Source: Nemertoderma westbladi | Taxonomy: Eukaryota > Xenacoelomorpha > Nemertodermatida > Nemertodermatidae | Direction: 5' to 3' | Length of the DNA stretch: 64,000 nucleotides | Assembly: GCA_032718475.1 (NCBI GenBank) | Contig: JAUCBJ010001380.1 | Span: 1-64,000 of the forward strand | In this document: positions 32,336-44,036 of the stretch, in pieces | How the letters are laid out: every line of letters begins with the position of its first letter | How positions within the stretch are numbered: position 1 is the first letter of the stretch | The notes under the pieces: model-generated | The model's database searches: none | The model's input: the letters and a program-made list of their open reading frames with translations, nothing else | What the model was told of the DNA's origin: nothing | Made by a program: the position numbers and the translations under genes

Positions 32336-33755
32336 AGAACTACCAGACCTTACTGATAGGATATGGGCAGCAGCAGTTAGGAGAACTACCAGACCTTACT
32401 GATAGGATATGGGCAGCAGCAGTTAGGATAACTACCAGACCTAACTGATAGGATATGGGCAGCAGCAGTAGGAGAACTACCAGACCTAACTGATAGGATA
32501 TGGGCAGCAGCAGTAGGAGAACTACCAGACCTAACTGATAGGATATGGGCAGCAGCAGTTAGGAGAACTACCAGACCTTACTGATAGGATATGGGCAGCA
32601 GCAGTTAGGAGAACTACCAGACCTTACTGATAGGATATGGGCAGCAGCAGTTAGGAGAACTACCAGACCTTACTGATAGGATATGGGCAGCAGCAGTTAG
32701 GAGAATTACCAGACCTAACTGATAGGATATGGGCAGCAGCAGTAGGAGAACTACCGGACCTTACTGATAGGATATGGGTGGCAGCAGTTAGGAGAACTAC
32801 CAGACCTTACTGATAGGATATGGGCAGCAGCAGTTAGGAGAACTACCAGACCTTACTGATAGGATATGGACAGCAGCAGTTAGGAGAACTACCAGACGTT
32901 ACTGATAGGATATGGGCAGCAGCAGTTAGGAGAACTACCAGACCTTACTGATAGGATATGGACAGCAGCAGTTAGGAGAACTACCAGACCTTACTGATAG
33001 GATATGGGCAGCAGCAGTTAGGAGAACTACCAGACCTTACTGATAGGATATGGGCAGCAGTTAGGAGAACTACCAGACCTTACTGATAGGATAAGGGCAG
33101 CAGCAGTAGGAGAACTACCAGACCTTACTGATAGGATATGGGCAGCAGCAGTTAGGAGAACTACCAGACCTTACTGATAGGATATGGGCAGCAGCAGTTA
33201 GGAGAACTACCAGACCTTACTGATAGGATATGGGCAGCAGCAGTTAGGAGAACTACCAGACCTTACTGATAGGATATGGGCAGCAGCAGTTAGGAGAACT
33301 ACCAGACCTTACTGATAGGATATGGGCAGCAGCAGTAGGAGAACTACCAGACCTTACTGATAGGATATGGGCAGCAGCAGTTAGGAGAACTACCAGACCT
33401 TACTGATAGGATATGGGCAGCAGCAGTTAGGAGAACTACCAGACCTTACTGATAGGATATGGGCAGCAGCAGTTAGGAGAACTACCAGACCTTACTGATA
33501 GGATATGGGCAGCAGCAGTTAGGAGAACTACCAGACCTTACTGATAGGACATGGGCAGCAGCAGTAGGAGAACTACCAGACCTTACTGATAGGATATGGG
33601 CAGCAGCAGTTAGGAGAACTACCAGACCTTACTGATAGGATATGGGCAGCAGCAGTTAGGAGAACTACCAGACCTTACTGATAGGATATGGGCAGCAGCA
33701 GTTAGGAGAACTACCAGACCTTACTGATAGGATATGGGCAGCAGCAGTTAGGAGA
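32336..33755. repeat. 46-bp satellite array, right part, about 31 copies
   Basis: Same unit as 22441-30994. From 32701 to about 33580 it repeats 30116-30994 at a constant offset of 2,585 bp, shown by shared rare variants: GAGAATTACC, GGGTGGCAGC, ATGGACAGC (twice), AGACGTTACTG, GATAAGGGC and GATAGGACATGG. Confidence 0.95.
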
Positions 33756-33970
33756 AGTTACTGTATAGTGTTATAACCTCTCAGTTACTGTATAGTGTTA
33801 TAACCTCTCAGTTACTGTATAGTGTTATAACCTCTCAGTTACTGTATAGTGTTATAACCTCTCAGTTACTGTATAGTGTTATAACCTCTCAGTTACTGTA
33901 TAGTGTTATAACCTCTCAGTTACTGTATAGTGTTATAACCTCTCAGTTACTGTATAGTGTTATAACCTCT
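33756..33970. repeat. 27-bp minisatellite, 8 copies
   Basis: Unit AGTTACTGTATAGTGTTATA followed by ACCTCTC, essentially perfect copies. It follows the 46-bp array with no spacer (junction GGAGA/AGTTACTG). Confidence 0.96.
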
Positions 33971-35172
33971 CAGTTACTCTATATTTATTTAATTTAATAT
34001 CGTACATATCGCACAAATAAATTGTGATAGCACAGCATACATAGAGTAGCACATTATATAAGTCTTGTAAGTAAACATGAAAGTAGGTTAATAAGGTAAA
34101 TGTTAAGGTACATAACGCCGGCGATAAAAAGTAAAGTAAACATTGTTCAGTACATACATAATTAATTATCGTGTTAAGTTCCTCATTACAAAAACCAGGA
34201 ACCTCCAAAATACCTTATCTACAATCGATTAATTCCCTACAGAAATTAACAGTGGACGGTTTAAAAACCATCTGCTTGACAATGCTAAACTGGGAGTAAT
34301 GTTAGCAAGAATCACATAAACGCAAATCTCAAAATGGTTGTTAAAATAATTGTAGAAGGAAATTCGTAGGTCACTATAGTCTAGTAGTACTGTAATAGTA
34401 GTATTTACACACAAGTATGTAAATAGTTATTAGACCCCGCCACTCGATTCAGGGCACCTTATAACCCCTTATTCAATTGTTTCTACGCAACAATAATTTT
34501 TAAGCGCACCAACCTTTTACTTTACTTTACAGCCCTATTTCCAACCTCACTCACAACACAACCAGTAGTAGATAAATAAACAAGTTATCCTCCAAATACT
34601 CTACATGATCCCTTATTTACAGTGAGCTACTATCTAATATATTATACTTACTAATTTTTTGCTAAAGTTTTGGTATTCAATAGAAAAGTTATATTCAAGG
34701 ATATTGCAATAATTTAATATAAAAAAATCATTTATAATATTAGCGAAAATTATAGAGAAATTAATACTTTTATCTTTCTAACAATTATTTGGAAAACGAA
34801 ATTGGCTTAAATCCAAATTATACGAAAAATATAATTGCGTAACATTTCCTAATCATCGCTACCGGTATTGGTGTTCTATATCCCAGAGGATTGCGGAACA
34901 GATATTGTAACGGCATTGGATTGTTATCTGGCCATACTGTCGATGATGTTATGTGTTTTTTTAAAAGAACAGCCTGTTATAACAATATTATATTATCTGT
35001 AAATATTTGAATTGGTTATCCAATTCGGTTTGAATTATAAATCGTACTTTACACCCCACCACCATCCACCAACCAATACTGCCTAATGCGACTACGTAAA
35101 ACCACTGAAAATTAGGTAGTGAATGGGGTTAATTACAATTACAGGTCAGGTCGGGTCATTGTACTACTAGCA
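33971..35172. other. AT-rich intergenic DNA
   Basis: No gene recognised. The segment TTTACACACAAGTATGTAAATAG near 34406 is the reverse complement of a dispersed motif at 48345 and, less exactly, 55512, so a short interspersed repeat may be present. Confidence 0.5.
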
Positions 35173-35181
35173 TACTACTGC

Positions 35182-35418
35182 GGGGGAAACTGGACGCAAT
35201 AAAAATTCATCCCTCTCCAGGGGAAATTCGACGCAAATAACAGCTGATAACTCTCAATAATAAAACTGTATCCTGCTATATTGTGTTTAGTTTATTGTTT
35301 TGGTTAAAATAACGTGCCACTGTAACCTGCTCCTTTCCCTAAATTGAGAATTTAACATTGAGGCGGGACATTAATTCGCCAAGGCGGGTTTTGCGTCGAG
35401 TTTCCCCCCCCCTGTCTC
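35182..35418. mobile_element. Candidate MITE with GGGGGAAAC ends
   Basis: The left end GGGGGAAACTGGACGCAA is answered near the right end by TTGCGTCGAGTTTCCCCCC, and an internal near-copy GGGGAAATTCGACGCAAATAA lies at 35219. TACTACTGC occurs on both sides (35173-35181 and 35419-35427), a possible 9-bp target duplication, although about 8 bp (CTGTCTC) separate the right inverted repeat from it. No ORF. Confidence 0.45.
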
Positions 35419-35427
35419 TACTACTGC

Positions 35428-36118
35428 TAACAAACTTCTAGGTAACTTCGACCATAAAATTGACAAGAAAAAGAAACAAAATTATAACAGATCTGGTAAT
35501 GGATATTCATATAAATGTACAACAATTGAGACACACCTTCTTCTCTAGTCTTCTATCTCACAAACAAATGTCCTATGAAATATCAACCAACCCCTTTAAT
35601 TCCTTCATTACAAAAGCTTCACAGTTCGCGATCCACCGTATAACTCCCCAAATTAATCTACATTATCTATTATACCGCCAGTATCTTTTAGGAAAAGTTT
35701 TAAGAATGTCAATCACCCACCATTAGGTTTCATCTCGCCATCCAGTAAGTTTTTTGTATCAAAACTTTATCAAATCTATTTAAGTAAGTAAAACACACTG
35801 GTTCAATGAGTGTATCCTTTAACTCCGCATATATTTAGCGAACAAACTGCAAGTTTAACATTGTTCCGGGCAGCGTACCCCTATAAATATAACAAACCTC
35901 CTTCGAAGTGATCGATTTTAACAATGTCCCGTAAGACGACAGACCCTCCGGTTATAATCGTCACTCCCTGGTTCACCAGTCGGTTTCGGGCACAACTAAG
36001 CGGAGTCGGTCTTCCTCCCTTCGAATCACCACGTGCACCATCCACGACAGAAGAACTCATTTCCACCATCTGGCGAGAGTGCCAGATTATCTTTTCTTCT
36101 TTGTATTTCTTTACCTCT
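35428..36118. other. Intergenic DNA, possible degenerate LINE at its right end
   Basis: AT-rich to 35880. From about 35920 the base composition rises and may be decayed LINE sequence leading into the recognisable fragment at 36119; no clear motif is seen in it. Confidence 0.35.
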
Positions 36119-36320
36119 CGAGCTTGAACATGTTGATGATTTCTGCAACTTGGGATCAATAATACTGACGTACGGCGAATACGCAATGGGAAGGCATTGG
36201 CAGCATAGAATACCCCGCACCGGGAGGTTCTATCATTTAGAGTCGCAGTAGAACCAGAACTCCTCTATGGGAGCCCATGCATGGCTCTAAATGCCGAGGA
36301 GATCAAATCACGGGATGGCA
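36119..36320 (+). pseudogene. Fragment of an RTE-like LINE reverse-transcriptase C-terminal region
   Basis: Translations in two frames give LEHVDDFCNLGS and then VEPELLYGSPCMALNAEE. These match LEHVDDFCYLES and VVPVLFYGSPCWALN of the larger degenerate LINE at 48913-52352 (minus strand). The sequence between is scrambled by indels. It is a dead fragment of the same or a close family. Confidence 0.7.
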
Positions 36321-36808
36321 CAGAATGCAAACAAAGTAATGAACCGCATTACTTTACTTCTTTCGCCAGAATTTTCTGATTGGCTGAACCAAAACGATCA
36401 GACTATTCTGATTGGCTGAAAGATTAAGTTTTTCCTGATTCCTGTATTTATTCGAATAAGAAAAAGTAAATAATAAAATAGAGAAGGGAAAATAAATATG
36501 TTAATAAAAAAAATATAGTAGAGAATCATAATTTATTTTTTCACAATTAATGATATTCTCTTATCTGACCAAAAAACAAATATTTGACAATTAAAATAAA
36601 AATATTGTTAACTTACCGTACCTATGCGAAATATCATTATTTCTCTTGCAGTACTTCTATACTGAGTGAATTATTTACCTCATTCAGCCATTAAACGGTA
36701 GACAAGATCATTTACCGCTCAGAAACCGCTCGCTTACCGCTGGGTCTTTCCATGACCCACAACCACAACTATTAACAACCACAGTCCCTACTGTTAGAGT
36801 AGGTACTG
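36321..36808. other. AT-rich intergenic DNA
   Basis: Contains a duplicated TTCTGATTGGCTGAA at about 36371-36421. No gene recognised. Confidence 0.5.
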
Positions 36809-39075
36809 TCGGTGTACCGGTGTATATTGGTGTATATCGGTGTACCTGTGTATATCAGTGTACCGGTGTATATTGGTGTACAGGTGTATATCAGTGTACC
36901 GGTGTATATCGGTGTACCGGTGTATATCAGTGCACCGGTGTATATCGGTGTACAGGTGTATATCAGTGTACCAGTGTATATTGGTGTACAGGTGTACAGG
37001 TGTATATCAGTGTACCGGTGTATATTGGTGTACAGGTGTATATCAGTGTACCGGTGTATATCGGTGTACCAGTGTATATCAGTGTACCGGTGTATATTGG
37101 TGTACTGGTGTACAGGTGTATATCAGTGTACTGGTGTATATTGGTGTACAGGTGTATATCAGTGTACCGGTGTATATTGGTGTACAGGTGTATATCAGTG
37201 TACCAGTGTATATCAGTGTACCGGTGTATATCGGTGTACCGGTGTATATTGGAGTACTGGTGTACAGGTGTATATCAGTGTACTGGTGTATATTGGTGTA
37301 CAGGTGTACAGGTGTATATCAGTGTACCGGTGTATATTGGTGTACAGGTGACAGGTGTACAGGTGTATATCAGTGTAGGTGTATATCAGTGTACTGGTGT
37401 ATATCAGTGTACCGGTGTATATCAGTGTACCGGTGTATATCGGTGTACCGGTGTATATCAGTGTACTGGTGTATATCAGTGTACCGGTGTATATCAGTGT
37501 ACCGGTGTATATCGGTGTACCGGTGTATATTGGTGTACCGGTGTATATTGGTGTACTGGAGTACAGGTGTATCAGTGTACCGGTGTATATCAGAGTACCG
37601 GTGTATATCGGTGTAACGGTGTATATCGGTGTACTGGTGTATATCGGTGTACAGGTGTATATCAGTGTACCGGTGTATATTGGTGTACAGGTGTATATCA
37701 GTGTACCGGTGTATATCAGTGTACTGGTGTATATCAGTGTACCGGTGTATATCAGTGTACCGGTGTATATCGGTGTACCGGTGTATATTGGTGTACTGGA
37801 GTACAGGTGTATCAGTGTACCGGTGTATATCAGAGTACCGGTGTATATCGGTGTACCGGTGTATATCGGTGTACTGGTGTATATCGGTGTACAGGTGTAT
37901 ATCGGTGTACAGGTGTATATCAGTGTACAGGTGTATATCGTACCAGTGTATATCGGTGTACAGGTGTATATTGCTGTACAGGTGTATATCGGTGTGCCAG
38001 TGTATATCAGTGTACCGGTGTATATCGGTGTACCGGTGTATATTGGTGTACAGGTTACAGGTGTACAGGTGTATATCAGTGTACTGGTGTATATCGGTGT
38101 ACAGGTGTATATCGGTGTACCAGTGTATATTGGTGTACAGGTGTATATCAGTGTACAGGTGTATATCGTACCAGTGTATATCGGTGTACAGGTGTATATC
38201 GGTGTACCGGTGTATATTGGTGTACAGGTTACAGGTGTACAGGTGTATATCAGTGTACTGGTGTATATCGGTGTACAGGTGTATATCGGTGTACAGGTGT
38301 ATATCGGTGTACAGGTGTATATTGGTGTACAGGTGTATATCGGTGTACAGGTGTATATCGGTGTACTGGTGTATATCGGTGTGCCAGTGTATATCAGTGT
38401 ACTGGTGTACAGGTGTATATCAGTGTACTGGTGTATATCGGTGTACAGGTGTATATCGGTGTACAGGTGTATATCGGTGTACAGGTGTATATTGGTGTAC
38501 AGGTGTATATCGGTGTACAGGTGTATATCGGTGTACTGGTGTATATCGGTGTGCCAGTGTATATCAGTGTACTGGTGTACAGGTGTATATCAGTGTACTG
38601 GTGTATATCAGTGTACCGGTGTATATCGGTGTACCGGTGTATATTGGTGTACAGGTTACAGGTGTACAGGTGTATATCGGTGTACTGGTGTATATCGGTG
38701 TACAGGTGTATATCGGTGTACTGGTGTATATCGGTGTGCCAGTGTATATCAGTGTACTGGTGTACAGGTGTATATCAGTGTACTGGTGTATATCAGTGTA
38801 CCGGTGTATATCGGTGTACCGGTGTATATTGGTGTACAGGTTACAGGTGTACAGGTGTATATCAGTGTACTGGTGTATATCGGTGTACAGATGTATATCG
38901 GTGTACCAGTGTATATTGGTGTACAGGTGTATATCAGTGTACAGGTGTATATCGTACCGGTGTATATCAGTGTACCGGTGTATATTGCTGTACAGGTGTA
39001 TATCGGTGTGCCAGTGTATATCGGTGTACCAGTGTATATCGGTGTACCGGTGTATATCGGTGTACCGGTGGCTCT
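36809..39075. repeat. 18-bp satellite array, about 125 copies
   Basis: Same unit as 30995-31487. It has internal larger repeats, for example a block ending in CAGGTTACAGGTGTACAGG that recurs near 38045, 38225, 38650 and 38835. Long open frames of up to about 779 codons arise only because the unit is 18 bp and stop-free. Confidence 0.95.
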
Positions 39076-39099
39076 ACGGTACACCGCGCGGTGTACCGT
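39076..39099. other. 24-bp perfect palindrome, second copy
   Basis: Identical to 31488-31511, again exactly at the end of the 18-bp array. Confidence 0.9.
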
Positions 39100-39183
39100 T
39101 CCGTTGAGTGTAATCATACATTTAGGTTTGGTTTCGGGTTGAGTAGGGGTTTTTATTAGGGTTAGTTTCGTCGCATAAACGAT

Positions 39184-39605
39184 CGGTCTCGGCTCTCCGC
39201 TCTGCCGCACTACGTTGCCGTTCGGCGTCTCGGTCTCGGCTCTCCGCTCTGCCGCACTACGTTGCCGTTCGGCGTCTCGGTCTCGGCTCTCCGTTCTGCC
39301 GCACTACGTTGCCGTTCGGCGTCTCGGTCTCGGCTCTCCGCTCTGCCGCACTACGTTGCCGTTCGGCGTCTCGGTCTCGGCTCTCCGCTCTGCCGCACTA
39401 CGTTGCCGTTCGGCGTCTCGGTCTCGGCTCTCCGCTCTGCCGCACTACGTTGCCGTTCGGCGTCTCGGTCTAGGCTCTCCGCTCTGCCGCACTACGTTGC
39501 CGTTCGGCGTCTCGGTCTCGGCTCTCCGCTCTGCCGCACTACGTTGCCGTTCGGCGTCTCGGTCTCGGCTCTCCGCTCTGCCGCACTACGTTGCCGTTCG
39601 GCGTC
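39184..39605. repeat. 47-bp satellite array, 9 copies
   Basis: Same unit as 31596-31829, with the CCGTTCTG variant again in unit 3 and a GTCTAGGC variant in unit 7. Confidence 0.95.
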
Positions 39606-39692
39606 GCTGAATTTATAATCATTCTAATACAGTTTAAGTTATTCTATCGATTTTTTATCCTAGATGAAATTATGACGCCCTTTTAGTTCTTG

Positions 39693-40431
39693 TATTACAT
39701 TACTTTAGGCCTATTACATTACTTTAGGCCTATTACATTACTTTAGGCCTATTACATTACTTTAGGCCTATTACATTACTTTAGGCCTATTACATTACTT
39801 TAGGCCTATTACATTACTTTAGGCCTATTACATTACTTTAGGCCTATTACATTACTTTAGGCCTATTACATTACTTTAGGCCTATTACATTACTTTAGGC
39901 CTATTACATTACTTTAGGCCTATTACATTACTTTAGGCCTATTACATTACTTTAGGCCTATTACATTACTTTAGGCCTATTACATTACTTTAGGCCTATT
40001 ACATTACTTTAGGCCTATTACATTACTTTGGGCCTATTACATTACTTTAGGCCTATTACATTACTTTAGGCCTATTACATTACTTTAGGCCTATTACATT
40101 ACTTTAGGCCTATTACATTACTTTAGGCCTATTACATTACTTTGGGCCTATTACATTACTTTAGGCCTATTACATTACTTTAGGCCTATTACATTACTTT
40201 ATGCCTATTACATTACTTTAGGCCTATTACATTACTTTAGGCCTATTACATTACTTTAGGCCTATTACATTACTTTAGGCCTATTACATTACTTTAGGCC
40301 TATTACATTACTTTAGGCCTATTACATTACTTTAGGCCTATTACATTACTTTAGGCCTATTACATTACTTTAGGCCTATTACATTACTTTAGGCCTATTA
40401 CATTACTTTAGGCCTATTACATTACATTCAT
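39693..40431. repeat. 19-bp satellite array, about 39 copies
   Basis: Same unit as 31917-32335 (TATTACATTACTTTAGGCC), with rare TTTGGG and TTTATG units. Confidence 0.96.
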
Positions 40432-42289
40432 TTCACTCGGGTATATAAATAATATATGTATAATCTAGTAAGATCTATTTAATAAAATAAAGAACGTCTT
40501 TATTGTATATTTATTGTATATATTTAGCGTATATATTTATTTGATGTGATGACTGGTAAGAATATCGTGTTTAAATGGAAAAATATTTAGTATAAATCAG
40601 ATAAATCGAATCACAGGAGATTTATCAGAAAGCATGAGTTTCCAAGGTGAGTTTAGCTATAGTTATAACAAACCTGCCTATTAATAGGCCAGGGTAGTTC
40701 TTGTCAAGAGTTAAGCCGTTCAAAAACACGATGTGGTTGTGTGTGTGTGTATATATGTATAACCATCCAATATCTCAAAAACTCAAGCAGGTACGCAAAA
40801 ATTTTAATAACAAACTCTACATAAATTTTGGTTGCGCACAAGACTGTATATTTTTTGTGGCGTTTCGATCACGGGGTAACTGAAAATTAGCGGTTTTGAA
40901 AATTTAAAGTCGAATTTCACCGATTTCAACTCGTCGAGTATGCACCAACTTTTTTATTGGAGATATTCAGTCATCTGAGCAACATATTTGAGCCTCAGAA
41001 TCTTTTCAAATATCGCCAATCTCGCACAGAATGGCGCCAAAATTTGTTATTCCGCCAAAAAAAACGCACTAATTCGTCTAAAAGAGTAAATTATTGGTTG
41101 CGGAATAATATGATTCAACTAGAAAAGCCAGCCAGCTGGCTGTAAGGAGACCGTCCATAGACAAACGTAGTGTTAGTTGGGTCCCTCCTCATTCATTATC
41201 ATCAACCTATAAAACATTTGAACGGCCCAGTTCTTACAATGATATTCCCATAGGATTCACTGGGAAGAGCTATTCAGCTGGCGGGGTAATACATTATACA
41301 AACTAACTGTTGATATTTGATTACTGTCTGGGATAGAGAGAGAGAGTAATAATAAATTTAGTAAGTAATATACTTCTCTGCAATTTGGGCCTATCCATTC
41401 AATAAATAGTAGTACAGTAGCTTACTAGGCCCACATGAGTGAGTGCCAGCAGCTGGTGTTTCTATTGTTGAGTTGATGACAATTGTCGTATTTTCATTTT
41501 CGCTCACTCAGGGTACTAGTTTGAGGGGGCAGGTTCGTTTAAAGCCAGCTTGCTGGCTTTCTAGTAGTTATAGTAACCATTAAAGCATCCTCGCACAAGT
41601 GAATAAATATTCAAAAAAATGGTTTCATCTGCAGGGAAACTATATTACTCATTTAGCTAAATAATTTCTCAGGCCGGGTCCATGACTGTTACTGCAGCTA
41701 ACAATATTTTTATTCGTTTTTATTTTTATATAATTTTTTTTCGCTAAGTGCTGGAGTATGTATGGATACCTGAGGGAATATAGTAGTTCCTCTACATTAT
41801 CGGCAACGATTAAGTTACCTTGATAGAAAAATGAAACAACAGACACGGGTCGGGTCGCATTTGAATCGCTAAACTTGTTGATTTGCAAGTCAGGCACCAC
41901 TGATAATGTGGTAGGCCTATACTGTAGGATGTTTCATTTGATTGAGATAATATGATTGAGATGAGATTGAGATTGTTTATTGCGCAATAGTCAAATATAT
42001 GGTTATGGTTAATTATGACATGAACACCAATTAATTAAATATCCATAAATATTAACAACAACAAAAAAACACCTATTAATTATCTAATAAATTATTTGTG
42101 AATCGAATAATGGTAAATAAGGATAAGTATAAGTTAGATAGTAGTATTAGTATAGATAGTAGTATCATTAATACAAGGAATTCCATAGTGCGGTTTTAGC
42201 GTCCTCCGAAGATTCTAGGACCCTCATCGGGGGTCCTACCCCTTGGTAGGCATATAATGAAGACATTAAAGTGCATTAAAGTTAAAGGA
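40432..42289. other. Intergenic DNA with dispersed-repeat fragments
   Basis: No gene recognised. The segment 41245-41350 is the reverse complement of 60570-60617 joined to the 60905 tandem unit (ATCCCGCCAGCTGAATAACT), so it represents an uninterrupted form of that repeat. 41385-41470 resembles the reverse complement of 56555-56645. A perfect 9-bp stem hairpin (AAAGCCAGC TT GCTGGCTTT) is at 41541-41560. A CT/GA-rich AGAGAGAGAG tract is at 41335. Confidence 0.5.
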
Positions 42290-43526
42290 CATTTGCATTA
42301 AAGTCTGCCAGGAATGTTAAGAATGCATGCTGATCCACTCCATCAGTAGCTGCTTGTAGATTCTGGTAGAAATTTTCCACCTCCTCTACAGGGGCAACAC
42401 TGGTTGGAGAGTAGCACACAATCAGAACCGCCTTAGGAAACTTCTTAGCCAGTCCTCCAGAACATGAGAAGTGGCAACGGATGATGCGGTTAGAGATTTG
42501 GTCTATTGTGTCCAATGCTGCATGTGCAGTTGGATTCATCAATAGACCAATTCCACCATTGCCACTATCATCTGCTGAAGCGAGGGCGAGTCGCCCACCG
42601 CCCCCCATGTCCTAATCAGAACCTCATCCGTCTGTCCAGTCTGCATTCGGTGCTCTTGAACACCCACTGTACTAAGAGAAAGCTTATCTGCCAAGGCAGT
42701 CAGCTCACCTTGTCGCATTGGGGACCCGATTAGGCCGATGGGTCGCGTTAGGGTGTTTACTGAGGCTAGTCTAGTGACTTGCCTCAGATTCACTAATGCT
42801 TTGTTGGTCGGGGTGGAACATGAGAGTAGCCTCCAACTCCAGAATCCCTCTCCCCCTCACAATCTGGCCTCCCTGGTGACCCAGGGTTTGGGCCAGAAAG
42901 GTCATCAGGAAAGGGACTCAAAGAATTGTTTGCCGCTCTCTCTCCAGTAGGGGGTGCGACAGGCAGCAGGTCAGGAGATAACTGACGCCTGTGAGGCCGA
43001 TTGTGTCCAGTCATTCCACTGGCCTCTAGTTGCTGGACCTCCGCATTACTAATGTAATCCATAGTTCGGGTTGGGGGGTGCTTTTTTGCCGAGTCAGCTC
43101 TCGGAGCAAATACCACACCCTGGTTTGCCATTCCACAGGGTGGGTGTCGCATTGGTGTCAGATATGAGGCCCATCACCCATATCTACTCTGGCGCATATC
43201 TACTCTGGGTCATGCCCTGTACCCCTGCTGCCAGGTGCAGGTCGCAGTGAAGTGCACTCAGAGTGGACATGAGAACACTCTACTCCTGACCAGCCATTGG
43301 TAGATCACCATCTGCCTGGCCAGGCCATGTACCCCTGCAGCCAAGTATATGGGTCCTTAATCCAGGACCAAGGGCGTCCTTATCCCAAAACGAAGGGGGT
43401 CCGAGTTACAGGACCAGATTGGCCCTAGTAAGAGGGTCTATGCAGCTACAGGTGGCACCTCCTTTATGCTGGATGGAGGTGGCAAGTTTTCTTGATCAAT
43501 GACCTAGAATACCTGACCTGACCTAG
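42290..43526 (-). pseudogene. 5' fragment of an RTE-like LINE (second copy of 51146-52352)
   Basis: This segment matches 51146-52352 along its length, including the leader (CCTGACCTGACCT near the 5' end), a proline-rich N-terminal region (begins MANQGVVFAPRADSAKKH) and the first part of the endonuclease (VQEHRMQTGQTDE, GGIGLLMNPTAHAALDTIDQ, KAVLIVCYSPTSVAPVEEVE, LADFNANVL). The frame is broken by indels. Downstream endonuclease and all of the reverse transcriptase are missing; after 42290 unrelated sequence follows. Keeping the 5' part and losing the 3' part is the reverse of the usual 5' truncation, so it probably lost its 3' part after insertion. Confidence 0.8.
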
Positions 43527-44036
43527 GTTTACTATTTTGGGCATTAATGTCCTGATTCTATGTTTTTGTTAGTTTGTGGGATGTAAGACTTCTAGTGTTT
43601 ACTTCTTTATTTGGGCATCTTGGCTATCTACCATCTATTAGGGGTGTATTAATTAATGAAGAAGGGTTTGATCTAGCCAATCACCGAATACCACAGCGCT
43701 ACTGTAGGTTGATACGTGGAGGTGATGTAACCACAAATACTGTAGTATTTTACTACTGATAGTTGGGCCGTGTATAAGCCCTTGCCACTTCTTTGATAAA
43801 TATGCCCTACTCTCAGTATCTATTACTTTTCTATTGACGGAAGCATTAGTTTAGCCTTTCAATAGCATCCCAATTAACCAATTCCGCTAGGTAAGCAAAT
43901 GTTAGGTAGAGTGCCGCGTTAGTATATTGCCTTATAATCTACATCTGTATCATATAAATATTTGTATACTGAGACTGACTGAAGTCTAGAATTATATTTT
44001 ATTACTCTACATTGTATTTTTGGTTTATTTTTCCAG
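43527..44036. other. Intergenic or intronic DNA upstream of the 44037 exon
   Basis: AT-rich. It ends in a pyrimidine-rich splice acceptor TTTATTTTTCCAG (AG at 44035-44036). No other exon recognised. Confidence 0.45.

Larger units (their letters stand above)
36809..40431. mobile_element. Composite three-satellite module, long copy
   Basis: Same order as 30995-32335: 18-bp array (36809-39075), palindrome plus spacer (39076-39183), 47-bp array (39184-39605), second spacer (39606-39692) and 19-bp array (39693-40431). Both spacers and the last ~330 bp of the 18-bp array are identical to the short copy. The array lengths differ several-fold, so the copies share a recent origin and then changed by repeat expansion or contraction. 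No target duplication was found at its outer ends (left AGGTACTGTC, right ATTCATTTCAC). Confidence 0.6.

Noticed and set aside
22441-33755. CRISPR-like appearance of regular repeats
   Set aside because: There are no unique spacers: the whole unit repeats, and the genome is eukaryotic.
36033-36251. 72-codon ORF as a host gene
   Set aside because: Its second half is the LINE motif LEHVDDFCNLGS shared with 49457-49500. It is a transposon fragment.
36812-39159. Long plus-strand ORFs (up to 779 codons) of CTGVYR/VYIGVQ type
   Set aside because: The 18-bp satellite unit is a multiple of 3 without stops. Two or three frames are open at once, which fits repeat arithmetic and not a gene.
41541-41560. 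AAAGCCAGC/GCTGGCTTT hairpin as a terminator or regulatory RNA
   Set aside because: A 9-bp stem in isolated intergenic DNA of a eukaryote, with no supporting context.
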